A model generated the notes under the pieces. That model ran no database searches. It worked only from the letters and a program-made list of their open reading frames with translations, and was not told where the DNA came from. From the NCBI GenBank assembly GCA_900404475.1, contig OUQQ01000226.1:1-28518 (forward strand): a stretch of DNA of 28,518 nucleotides, read 5' to 3'. The position numbers and the translations under genes are program-made. Source of the DNA: Spongospora subterranea. Lineage: Eukaryota > Endomyxa > Phytomyxea > Plasmodiophorida > Plasmodiophoridae. Below, piece after piece: positions 1-11,586 of the stretch (the stretch's first letter is position 1; each line of letters starts with the position of its first letter).

Positions 1-1056
1 CCCCTCCCCAATCCCAAGTGTACCTCGGTCAGCAGATTGGTTCGCTTCTGCTGGTAATAGGGCAACGGCTCATTGACGCCTTTCTCGCTCAAATCCGCGA
101 TCTTCTCGCGCGCCTCGTTCCGTTGCGTATTCACCTGATCCAGTCGACGATTCAGCGCCTCGATGTATTTCACTTTACTGTCTAGCGTTTCCGTTATCGC
201 CTTCCTGTAATGATCCTGGTCATTGTGTGCCAGAAAACCAAAAAGCCACAAACAATCGCTGAAATCGTTTGCACCTGCGAATTTCGATTTGTTCCTGAAC
301 ATGTCGCGCTGTGATATTCTCCTTGTGCTCCTTACTGGACGCCTGCTCCAGCAGGTTGTTCACCGATGTGTCGGCCGTCTCAATTCGCGTTAGGTTGCTG
401 ATGGTCATCTCGCGCAGGTTGGCGAGCAGTTCGACGAAATCCTTGAGGTCGGGCGATCGTGGCCGAAAACAATCGCGGAGCCTGTGCGTCTGACCGCTGT
501 TAGAACCGGGCGCGCGTGTTCTCGACACTATAAATCCACTACATTTGCGACAATTGAGTGTCCTGAAGTAGCATTTTCCCCAACGACGACGTCGACCGTC
601 GCAGTGATTCCGTTGAGATCAGACCTAAAGGCGTTTCATCACCTGCGGAAAACGACCAGACCTGTTGGCGGTTGGATTTACTGGGATGATGAGAGGGCGA
701 TTGCGATCGCTCCAGGTTGGCGTGTTGGATCAGCATGTTGACAAACTGCAGGGGAACACCCCTCATGGTCTCCGCCCTAGCCTGCAATAACGCCTGGCTG
801 GACCCCGACCAGCTCCCTGGAATGTGGGTCAGGGGACGGTGGCGCTAACGGGTTTCGCGGGTGGAGCGTGGCGCTGACCGATATACGACATGTGATAGAT
901 GGACGACAGCAGTATATCCAGGACCTTGATCAGACGACCCGTCTCCTCCCTTAGCATCGTCGCCATCTTCGCCGATTTCACCTCGTGGACGGGCGCCCGT
1001 ACATGGGGCGACGCGCGTGACGACGGCCCGCTGATGGGAATCTGCAGTAGCGCCAT
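1..1056 (-). CDS. Probable dynein regulatory complex protein 10 (DRC10/IQCD-like), 3' part missing
   Basis: Coiled-coil protein read on the minus strand; the window cuts off its C-terminus. Exons 1056-887, 776-543, 496-275 and 204-24 join in frame over three GT-AG introns (110, 46 and 70 nt) to give 269 residues; GT at 23-22 is the likely next donor. ATG 1056 is the first in-frame ATG; the frame upstream has none. The N-terminus has a short helical block (ATMLREETGRLIKVLDILL), then a Ser-rich stretch, then a block starting KDFVELLANLREMTI that runs into a long charged coiled coil ending near PLPYYQQKRTNLLTE. The order and spacing of these blocks resemble axonemal DRC10 (IQCD), a nexin-dynein regulatory complex subunit. 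The IQ motif expected near the C-terminus would lie outside the window, so the assignment rests on pattern resemblance only. Any other coiled-coil protein remains possible. Confidence 0.45.
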
Positions 1057-1189
1057 GAGGGTGAACCGAGCGACTGCTTTCTCTCTCTCACTCTCTGCGC
1101 TCCTGTTTCTGATCCCCAAAATCGAAAAACGATTGTTTCAGTCGGGTGATCGGGTATGATCGTCAGGTACCCGACCATCGCCACAACCT

Positions 1190-2870
1190 CATCAACGTTG
1201 GTCCGAGCGCGTGTTCATCACACAGATCGATGACGAGTTGTCGCGGCTGAAAAACAGAATCTTATTAGAAATCACTAAAACGCTTCCAAGGCCAGTCCAC
1301 GATGGCCGCGCGATTCGGGTCCGATATTGCTCGACGTTGTTGTCAGAACAAGCATTCCTTCCCGGTTCTCCCTGACCGATTGTCAGACGGCGAGACCATC
1401 CCCACAAGCATCATGCACGATTACAGCTGCGACCCGTCCTGATCAGAATCAAGTCTGTTCGACTAACTGATATTGCCAACGGACGAAACATCACCCTGAC
1501 CCACGTCGATGGTCTAAGTTCATGGCCAACGCGCGTTAAGAACTGTGCGCCAGAACTCATCAACGCAACTCCAGTGGACGACTCTTGACGCGCTTAGGCG
1601 ATGAAATTGAGATTACAGGAGTGGGTCAGGGTGGTGTTTCGCCCATCGGCAATGTTCGTCAAGTGGGCAGACCCGATTTTGATTCGGGCGCTGAACTCGG
1701 GAGGGACACCAATCGGTGATCAGGAGTGCAACGAACTGTTCTGATAGGCGGATGATACTAGTCGGACGTATCGACCACGAAGTCGTTCCGCCTTTCATTT
1801 CATCGACCCATGCGAAAGCGGTTATAGTTCATCCTTGTTCTTCAGAAGACGGTACGTCCGTCATCTCGTCAGGAAGGTTCACGCTTTCAAGGATGAGAAT
1901 CCAGGATCAGCACAGTCCCAAGCCGCAAACGCCCCATCATTGACGATGCAAACCCCTACCAGCTGAGCACCATCAGATCCGACGATGATCGAAAGGCGAT
2001 GCCGCTCGACGACGAACTATGTCAAACGCACCCACGCACGTTGTCGCCGCCGTCGTCGTCGTCAGAAACGATTCATCAATTACAGCTCAGAATGGTCTGG
2101 CCGTAGAGCAAACACCATCGACATCCAGTCGATGGTGCCAGATCCCCTCCAGGTGTTGACCGATTACTGTCCAGAAAGCGAGGCCCGTGGTGGCACCCTG
2201 CACCGGCGCAGGCTCTGTAGCAATCGATAGCACTTATGGGGCAACGCAGCTGACACATTCCCGTTGCCCTTCACGTCTCGAAGCGCAGCACGGCACTCGG
2301 GCAGGTGAGGGACCCAGGAATGGGTCACAAGATCCGGTTTGATGGTAACGCTGTGACTACCGAGGGATTCATAGCGCCATCTGGCTCAGAGCTCCGTTTT
2401 CAGCCAGGTTCGGAAACTTGAACAAGCGACAGGGCTGGGCGGGCCGAAGACACCGATAGGCGGCGATCACGCACAGGATACGTCGCCGGACGGGCCAAGA
2501 TTGTGACGCTTAAGACGATAAGACTTTGGAACGGGAGTGGCACTGTCGTTAGCAGATACCGAAAGTGAAATCATTATGCGCCGCGTCATTTGGCTGCGAC
2601 AACTGGTCAAGGCAGATCGGTAATCGAGCAGGGCAAAACCGTTCGACTTTTTCGAAGACAACCGAGGAGCAAAATCGTGGTCAACGCATGGAAGAATGGG
2701 CAAGCGAACAAAGGACACTAAGGGGCAGTTCCCAATTTACAAAAGACGCCATTCAGTCTAAGATGATCGCAATTGAGATTCATACAACCCATGAATTGAA
2801 GGTGGGCTGATTGACGAAACCGACCAACGGGCCCTGTCCAAAAATGTGTAATGAAGGGATGGCATATGGA
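1190..2870 (+). mobile_element. Decayed, internally deleted Ty1-copia retrotransposon
   Basis: Fragments of copia Pol appear in the right order but in changing frames with stops. Around 1430-1600 a piece containing IANGRNITLTHVDG resembles the segment after the protease active site. Around 1600-1760 is a pre-integrase-like piece. At about 2290-2350 GHKIRFDG fits the stretch before the RNase H start. At about 2430-2510 DTDRRSRTGYVAG matches the copia RNase H DTRRSTTGYV block. After a frameshift, VALSLADTESE and VIWLRQL follow (2530-2610), then FEDNRGA and KRTKDTKG (2650-2720) and LTKP (near 2815). Only about 700 nt separate the pre-integrase piece from RNase H, so most of integrase and reverse transcriptase is missing. 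No LTR could be delimited. It is a dead relic. Confidence 0.75.
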
Positions 2871-3019
2871 CCACAAGAATCGGTTTGACAAGGCGTGTGT
2901 GTCAGGATTCAATCTCCGTGTCTAAGAGCCGGCGTCCTCACAGTTGTTGCAACGCAAACGGCGACAAAAGTTTGGCGTTCGACTGGCAAAGGCTCAACAG
3001 GCGGAGAAAAAAATTAGAT

Positions 3020-4132
<1,113 letters not shown>

Positions 4133-4659
4133 GACGATGGTCACCGGTGTGGTAACGCCAGACAAGTGAAGGCGGGGTGGGGGGTGGCGCGGGGTGATAA
4201 ATGGGCGACCCAACCCCGGTAGATTGTGTGGTTGCCTGGGATGGATAATCAACTTCTATAGTACCGGTATACATGAATATGTATTGTGGGATAGTATCGC
4301 CATGAGCTGTGTCCCCATACCGTAATCGAGTTATAAATCTGTACAATACTCAAAACATCGCTCAATTGTTGAGAATCGCGTCGATAAGTCCATTGTGTGA
4401 AAAAGCTAAGCCGAGGCGGATCAATTTGCTTCAAAACACATTAGACACTGTTTAATGGAATCAATAAAAGTTTTGCTGTAAGTACAGGACGGAACCACAA
4501 AAGTAAAACTCCATCTCCATTGGGGAGGAGCCTGTCCAGTCTCCAGACATCACCAAAAGTGTGTATATCCCGTGCGGAGTCCGCTGCCGGCATTCTCCCT
4601 GGCGACACCGTTGTCCAGACCCCAGGCGGTTAAGATCACGTCGTGAGGTGAATTGGCGC
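4133..4659. promoter_or_regulatory. Divergent intergenic region between the FabG-like gene and eIF3j
   Basis: About 527 bp separate two divergent start codons, so both promoters must lie here. The part near 4240-4440 is AT-rich and the flanks are G+C-richer. No convincing open frame or recognised motif was seen. Confidence 0.4.
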
Positions 4660-5363
4660 ATGGCCGAGGAGCAATGGGAACGGGGCCAAGCCGCCATTGT
4701 CGATGACGGCATTGCTAAAGCGGCGGTATATCTCTTTATTTTTAGAAGTCGATTGAATTGGTTGTGAACAGTCGGTATCAGGTTGTGGATGGCGATTGGG
4801 ACGCATCAAGTGAAGACGAAGACTCCGCTCCACCCCCGAAAGTAGCTGTCCCGCCTTCCAAAACCAAGCCCGCGCCCATCAGGAAAGCGCCACTACGGAA
4901 GGAGGAGTTTGTCGAACTGACTCCCGAACAGCAAGCTGCACAGATTCGTGCCAATAAGCTTGCAGATGCTGAAGATTTGTTTGGGCTATGCGAAACCCGT
5001 CCATCTCAAACTAAGCCGCGTCTCCTTACAGAAGGTATGGAGCAGATGGCGCTCTCGACCGAAGAAGAGTACAGGGCATTTGCGGGTCTTGTTGCCTCGC
5101 GCCTTCAAGTTGAGAAGCGAGGTAATACTAGAAGGATGGCGTTTTTAAAAGAATTGATCCAAAGATCGCTGGAGCCACTCTCTTTTGAAGAAGTCAACGA
5201 ACTGCGATCATCCTTAACCGTGATTTACAACGACAAGAAAAAGCAGCAATCCACAGGAAAAAAGAAAGCAAAGAAGGGTGGAAAGAACCTTAAAGTAACG
5301 GGAGGGCTATATGATGATGATGTTGATGGTATTGACGATAGCCAGTATTACGATGATTACTGA
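4660..5363 (+). CDS. Translation initiation factor eIF3 subunit J (HCR1)
   Basis: Loosely attached eIF3 subunit that acts at the 40S decoding site and in 40S maturation. Exons 4660-4725 and 4782-5363 (56-nt intron, phase 0) give 215 residues. The start ATG opens MAEEQWERG, and splicing joins AKAA to VVDGDWDASSEDEDSAPPP, the acidic Trp-containing N-terminal block of the family. Pro/Lys-rich linker follows, then the conserved helical core (ELTPEQQAAQIRANKLADAE, EEYRAFAGLVASRL, LSFEEVNELRSSLTVIYNDK), a Lys-rich patch (KKKAKKGGK) and an acidic Tyr/Asp tail ending QYYDDY, all as in known eIF3j. Slightly shorter than the yeast and human proteins (about 260). Confidence 0.93.
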
Positions 5364-5532
5364 AAAATATGTTTATTTCCCGAATCTGCCGGCGAACACA
5401 TCCGTCAATACGGCAGGCAGATGTCACTGTTCGAACAGCTATTTTGGCATTCAGCTACATCGGTATAAATCTCTCTTCAGTTAATAGTTGAGTGATCGGA
5501 GTGACAGCTCTGATTTCCACGTATGTAGTGTT

Positions 5533-7202
5533 TTATTGATCGGTGCGGTTGAATTCCAGGAGTGCCCCAGCATGATGGGCGCCCACCACAATCGATAACA
5601 CATTTCGACCATCGAAAGCATCCACAAACGTGGGTTCCCGAACGGTATCTTTGTCTCCATGGCCTAAACAACCGGTCCTTCCACTTCCCCATGTGAAAAC
5701 ATTTCCGGCTGATGTTAAAATTGCACTAAAATTATGCCCAGCAGCAACTTGAACAACGGGAGCATTCTAGAAGTAAAGTGTAAGTAAGCCGAAAGCATTC
5801 AATGTGCAGACTCACCCCTAGATCTGAAGATGATAGTTCGTACGGAGACATCCATTGGCGGTCTCCCCAAACATAAACGCGGCCATCATCTGTTGAATCG
5901 TCAATTCAAAGCCCGGGCGATGATATTATGGTTATACCAGTGCAGGCAACAGTGTGCCTGTCAGAACATGATACGTCAGCTATTTTCTGATCATTGAAGG
6001 CTTCAATCAGAGTAGGTACTGGTTCCAAGGCGAACATATCCTACAAATGTACTCAAAATCAAAGGTTAAGGAATTTGAAGCTGTGGTATACAAGATTGCT
6101 TGATCCTCCAATGCCAAGCTGTCCTGTATCGTTCTTCCCCCACATGCTAGAGTTGGAAAGACAGCTGATAAGACATGTGACCGACAATGGACATGATTAC
6201 AAACCCACAATAGACGACCACGCGAGTCAATCGCAGCTGATGTGGCGTTACACGTCGCTATGTGAGCGATGTCATTCATCTCTGGAACAAGTTTTGGTAC
6301 AAGAACGTCGCTATTGGAGTTTAGACCGAGACGGCCATACTCTCCTCTATTCCGTATTGTAAGACACCCACGAAATGGATAAGAAATGTTTTCCTTACCT
6401 TCCCCAACTATATAATGTACCATCTTTTGACAACGCTAAAGTGTGGTATTTCCCGCATCGAACCTGAAAACACAGATATAGACGTCTTCAAGTCAATCGG
6501 CTCTGGTTCGTACCTGAGATATGTTGATGTCTGACAGTGCTTCCACCATTTTTGGGTTGAGTACTGATTTGGTATCGCCATGACCCAAACCGCCACATCC
6601 ACTATACCAATTTCCACCCTGGACAGACCTTTTGTTTTAGGTTGGTGATGATACGTGTGATCTAGGCTTACCCATCCCCAGGTGTATACTCGACCATTAT
6701 TGCTGACGGCAGCTGTATGGTAATAACCGCAATCAACACCGATAATGTAATCGCCATCCTCTAACGGCACATCGACTAAGGTTGGCACGGGGACGATGCC
6801 GCTTGTCTGCCCTGGAATACCTAGACGACCATAATCGGCTTTACCTGAACATTATCCAAAAATATATCAGTACGATGACATGTTCCATTTGTCACAATCG
6901 AGTAATACCAAATGTCCATAATCTATTGGATGTATCAATGACAGAGGAATGCTCAGAACCGGCAGCGAAACATGTCACATCTTCATCTTTGTTATTGAAC
7001 TCTAAGATTTCAGGAAGAGAACAGTCCTTCCGATCTCCGAGTCCTAACGCCCTATGAAGAGCAGAGTCAAACAACAAAATGAAGATTTTATAGCTATTCT
7101 GCAGTACCCCTCTCCACCTTTGCCCCAAACAAAGCATTCACTTCCAGGAACAGACTTTGTTGACGCAGAGCGACGAGATAAAGCCAAAAGACCACGGATC
7201 AT
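5533..7202 (-). CDS. Mitochondrial RCC1-like beta-propeller protein (RCC1L-like)
   Basis: Ten exons: 7202-7108, 7051-6909, 6844-6672, 6618-6514, 6463-6399, 6346-6209, 6146-6092, 6040-5938, 5889-5816, 5766-5533. All phases agree and give 394 residues. The N-terminus MIRGLLALSRRSASTKS is Arg/Ser-rich and acid-free, like a mitochondrial presequence. RCC1 repeats follow, each with a W-G and L-G-x-G-D type signature: VWGKGGEGALGLGD, TFGKADYGRLG, TWGWGGNWYSGCGGLGHGD, SWGRGEYGRLG, MWGKNDTGQLGIG, VYVWGD, TWGSGRTGCLGHGD. The long TWGWGGN repeat resembles RCC1L and plant RUG3-type mitochondrial relatives. Family members act in mitochondrial ribosome assembly, fusion or splicing; which applies here is unknown. 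Introns are 48-64 nt. Confidence 0.85.
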
Positions 7203-7568
7203 GACGGTATCGATGAAGGGTTCAGAGAGGGAACAGAGACGATAATACGATACACTGCAGATAAACCCTCCCAAGTGCAGATATGATCACGATACCGACT
7301 GCCGACAGCACGCTCACTACCGATGGGATACGTTTCGATACACCGCAGATGATGTCGTTACTGCAGACTGGGAAACAGGGAGTTGACCTATAACGATCGG
7401 AAGCTGCAGTATCGTGAAGCGGGGGGTGTCCGTAGGTGAGGTTATTCGGGTGTGGTGGAGCCCCTCGGTATCGCAGATGCAGAGGTGTCGGTGCGCGGAC
7501 TTCGATCCAGGAAAGGGAATCCCATCAGGTCCGTGTTAGGGATCATTGTTGATTCGTTCGTCCTGATA
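7203..7568. promoter_or_regulatory. Divergent intergenic region, RCC1-like / ABCF3
   Basis: 365 bp between divergent start codons. The near-repeats CGATACACTGCAGAT (7246-7260) and CGATACACCGCAGAT (7336-7350) lie here, with two further CTGCAG sites (7362, 7402). Their role is unknown. The open frame continues upstream of the ABCF3 ATG only through non-ATG codons. Confidence 0.35.
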
Positions 7569-10500
7569 ATGGGCCCGCCTTTGGTCGACCATAAACAATG
7601 GCAACACGCGATACAATCGGAATGCCCTGATCTCGATGAGGAGGTGGTTACTTACCTTGCCGCTATTGCCTGTGATGAACCGTCCATTCTGAATACTGCG
7701 AGTGCCCTCGCTCTATCGTTGGTTGATTACGACGCAGCTGCCGATGCCGAGATTGCCACGACGATGTGCCAGTCAATATTCAAAAGGCTGGGTATAGACC
7801 CGGTACGATTTGCCGTTCCAAACCCGATGGATAATTGATACGGTATTTGGTTCCAGAAACTGGACACTCTCTGTGATGAAGCCGTGGAGGAAGAGGATGT
7901 TGCAGAGCCAATAGGGGATGTTATAGTCGGTCAGGCAGTTCTTATTCGTCATCAATCTGATGATATGTGGTATCCTGCAACTATCATCAAATCGCTCGAC
8001 AATGCGTTAACCGTCTGGGTTGATCATTTCAATGGCGAGTTCGTTATACCTTTTAACAGAGTCCGTGTTGACAAACTTAACGGAACCAAACTATCGGATC
8101 TCGCATCAGCATCTGCTAATTCGTCAGAAAAGAGAGTGTCCATGCGTGATAGAGTTGCCAGAGTTTGTATTTCTCTACCAGCACTTTGTCTGTCTCTGTA
8201 GTAATAGTTCTGGCGATGTACAGGATGCTCACCGTATTGTCGAAAGTATGAAAGAAGATCCTAGAAAGCGAGCTATCAAAGACGAAAAATCCAGGTGAAG
8301 ATTGATTGTCAACCCCGATTGCTCATGATTCATTTGAGATGTTTATAGGATTCGGGCTGCTAAAGAAGCTGAATACAAGCAGAAACAATTAGATGCCCAA
8401 AATGAGGCCGACAAAGAAGCCTCAACTCTTTTAGCCCTGAAGGTGCTTGCAATGCAAGCATCAGGCTCCGCTTCGGGAAACAAAGATGTAATTGTCCCCA
8501 ATTTTTCCTTACCGGCGATTGGTGGCGGTATGGATCTGCTTGATGACGCTGCGTTAAGATTTGCTTCCGGAAGAAGGTTGAATAATGAACGGACCTGGAA
8601 CGCGCACTGACAGTTCACAGATATGGATTATGCGGTCGCAATGGTATCGGCAAATCGACACTGTTAAAAGCAATATCTGCATATGAAGTTAAAGGATTCC
8701 CTGCTCATGTCAGAGTGCTTTATGTCGAGCAAGAAGTGACTGGTACAGATGTCAGCAATTCTCAATTTCGCCGTAATCCTCTATGTGAAAAAGTTTTTTG
8801 TAGATATCAGTTATTGATTGGGTGATCAACGCTGATGTTGAAAGGGCGGCGCTGTTGAAAAAAGAAGCACTTCTTAGCGAAGGTTGCACCGTTTCGATGA
8901 TTATGTCATTAACTGAATCTGCCTAAATGCAGATCCTGACAGGGCTGATGAATTGGCTTCCGTATATGCTCGTTTACGAGATATTGACGCCTGGGTAGCT
9001 GAAACTCTTTCAAAGATCTACTTCGCTGATTTGATGCTGGTTAGGGGGCGGAAGCTCGTGCAGCCACGATTCTCGCTGGCTTACAGTTCACTCCAGCCAT
9101 GACGATCGCTCCAACAAAGTCACTCTCTGGTGGTTGGCGGATGAGGGTCGCTTTAGCCACAGCCTTATTTTTGACTCCCGATCTTCTTTTACTCGATGAG
9201 CCTACAAATGTGACAAGCTTAGCTTTTTTATGTCCAACATCAGAATTTAACAATAATCGTATCAGCACTTGGATTTTCCCGCCGTCCTATGGCTCGAGAA
9301 GTATCTCTGTGACATTTCGTCAACACTTGTAGTCGTGTCTCACGATAGAGTGTTCATCAACAATGTTGTAACTGATGTCGTCCACCAGGTCAGTTAACAC
9401 ATTTGTTGAACCGTCGTGCTCACGACTCTGTTTAGGATAATCGTACACTCACGTATTACAAAGGGAACTATGATTCATTTGAAAAGATTCGCGCTGACGC
9501 CAGGAAGCAGCAACATAAAGTTGGCCTGTTAACTTACTTGAAATCATTCCTAATTTGTACTTTAGCAACATGAAGCAAATGATCGTAAGCGTAGGCATAT
9601 GCAGACGTTTATCGACCGTTTCAGATACAACGCCAACCGGGCGCGACTGGTTCAATCGCGTAAGCCTTTTCAGTACCCAGGTCTCAATATTGACGCCAAG
9701 AAATATGGCAGGCATCAAAGCAATGGAAAAACTCGGAGTCATCGACGATATTGAAGAGGTATTGTTGTCAACTTTCAACGAGTGATGTTCTGAGTCTTTA
9801 CAACAGGATTCCCTCTTTCGGTTGGACTTTCCTGACCCTGAACCTCTGCAAAAACATATTATTCAGGTATGTGGATCATGACATGGCAATACAAGTTTGA
9901 AAAATTCCTCAGTTTGACGATGTTGTCTTTGACTACAAAAGCGATGCCCCAAAGCCGTTGTTGGATACCGTCAATATACGACTCGATATGGACTCACGTA
10001 TCGGCGTCATTGGTAACTCCACAATATTTCACATTGCCACTTCGTTGAGTAATTTTACTTAGGGGCAAATGGTTGCGGAAAAACTACTTTAGTCAAATTG
10101 ATGACTGGTATGAATTTAGTCTTTTTATCTAGCAGTTTATATACCTTATATCCTTATATCCTCTGATAGGAGAGTTGTCGCCACTTTCCGGGAGTGTCTG
10201 GAATAATCCAAACGCCCGGGTTGAAGTGTTCACACAGCATCATGTAGACCAATTAGATCTAAGTCAATGCGCTCTCGAGCATTTCCGAAAAATCTTCCCC
10301 AAATATGAAGCTCAACAAATCCGTGCTCATTTGGGGCGATTCGGTAAATTCGTATCACCTCCCAGGCATTCACTAAGAGTCTAACTGTGGATATTAGGTA
10401 TCAACGGAGATCTAGCTGTCCAAACCATAGGGACCCTTTCTGGAGGGCAAAAAAGTCGTGTTGCTTTCGCGAAAATTACTGTTAGGCATGCTTCTTTGTT

Positions 10501-10815
10501 TTTACTCAGTCACAAACTGAGTCTTATCTGTAGATGTCGAAACCGCATCTGATTATTATGGATGAACCTACAAATCACATGGATCTAGAAACGGTCGATG
10601 GACTGTTGAATGCGCTAACGACTTTCACTGGTGGGGCGCTGTTGATTAGTCACGATCAACACTTTTTGGTACCCAAAAGAAATCTAACTGTAACTTATTT
10701 ATTGACTGTTTCGCAGTCCAACGCTGCAACTGAATTCTGGTCCGTTGTAAACGGAAAAGTTCAATGGCTCGAATCTTTCGAGGCAGCGAAAGCACATACA
10801 TATGAGTATTTGTGA
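7569..10815 (+). CDS. ABCF3/GCN20-type ATPase with an inserted Tudor-like domain
   Basis: Soluble twin-ABC ATPase of the ABCF class, which works on ribosomes (GCN20 with GCN1). About 19 exons: 7569-7802, 7857-~8137, ~8202-8294, 8349-8576, 8621-8772, 8811-8882, 8933-8994, 9045-9209, 9266-9388, 9436-9519, 9566-9659, 9712-9758, 9807-9866, 9913-10012, 10063-10107, 10170-10343, 10398-10480, 10534-10668, 10717-10815; about 776 residues. The ABCF3 N-terminal helical domain is residues 1-78. Then comes an insertion, about 100-150, with a Tudor pattern ([25 protein letters not shown]). ABC1: [30 protein letters not shown]. Linker: [15 protein letters not shown]2: [34 protein letters not shown]. Junctions near 8137/8202 and 8772/8811 are uncertain. 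It ends 40 bp from the convergent ZNHIT3 stop. Confidence 0.93.
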
Positions 10816-10855
10816 ATTAACAATGATTACGAACAAAGTGTCTGTCTAAACAATA

Positions 10856-11312
10856 TTATTCATCAGTATATTCAATTGCCGTTAGCATTTGTTCAATGAA
10901 CTGGGAAAAATCACGATCTTGCTTCATATGATCGATTAAGCAGTTTCTTGGATTTTTCGACTGGATAATTTCCTTCAAAACGAAGCGAAGCCGGGAATCA
11001 GATAGAGCATTTTTCAATTCCACCGAATTTACTACACAATGTGAGTGATTTTCTGCCTCTTTGCCAAGCCTAATTGTCGTTCGACTTACGTAACTTTGCG
11101 CATAGTACACCGCTTAATGCAGGGTTGGTGTCTATGGACACTGCTTTCACCGACTGGGGCGTATCAGAAATTGACACTTCCGCCTGGCACGTGTCCTTAG
11201 TATGCCTCTTATAGCACGAAACTGAGCAATACTTGACTATCCGGCATTTACTACATTTATATTTTGCTGGCTCTTGGGAACAAACATGGCAGAGACTCGA
11301 CAAATCTGCCAT
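10856..11312 (-). CDS. Zinc finger HIT domain protein 3 (ZNHIT3/HIT1-like), box C/D snoRNP assembly
   Basis: Exon 11312-11090 encodes MADLSSLCHVC and a zf-HIT domain with eight metal ligands in C-x2-C, C-x2-C, C-x3-C and H-x4-C spacing (CHVC, CSKC, CSVSC, HTKDTC). The second exon (11052-10856) matches the ZNHIT3 C-terminal helical region (VELKNALSDSRLRFVLKEI, DFSQFIEQMLTAIE), which binds NUFIP/Rsa1 in the family. With donor GTAAGT (11089) the product is 139 residues, but the intron is only 37 nt. A GTGTAC donor upstream would give a 58-nt intron, nearer the local norm, and a slightly shorter protein. Acts in nuclear snoRNP biogenesis. The stop lies 40 bp from the convergent ABCF3 stop. Confidence 0.85.
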
Positions 11313-11586
11313 CCTGCTTGGTGTGGCAAAATCCGGCAAGCCTGAAGTTCGAAAACGGACCCAGACTGCGCATTTTTCTTGACCCAAGAATGAATCACTG
11401 CCAAAAGACAATCGAACCGCAGAAAAGCATTAAATATCTCTAATTTTTTTACATATATATAATAAAAATAAATATATCAATAAAACATCCCGTCCGATAC
11501 GGGTTTGCTGGATGTCTGTTGGGAATCAAGGAACGCTCTGTCAATTGGGCTTATGTTGGGCCTCACAATGGAGGGCTGTTAACTAT
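11313..11586. other. AT-rich spacer between ZNHIT3 start and SAS-4 stop
   Basis: Contains a strongly AT-rich run (about 11434-11487) of TATATA/AATAAA-like sequence. It probably holds the ZNHIT3 promoter and the SAS-4 3' untranslated region. No open frame. Confidence 0.4.

Noticed and set aside
2467..2810. Two overlapping 81-83-codon frames on opposite strands
   Set aside because: Both are shadows of the decayed copia RNase H region.
4461..4712. 83-codon minus-strand frame over the eIF3j start
   Set aside because: Shadow of eIF3j exon 1 and its upstream region.
6655..6672. Alternative RCC1-like intron ending at TATAG (acceptor near 6597)
   Set aside because: Gives the wrong phase; acceptor CAG at 6619 restores the TWGWGGN repeat.
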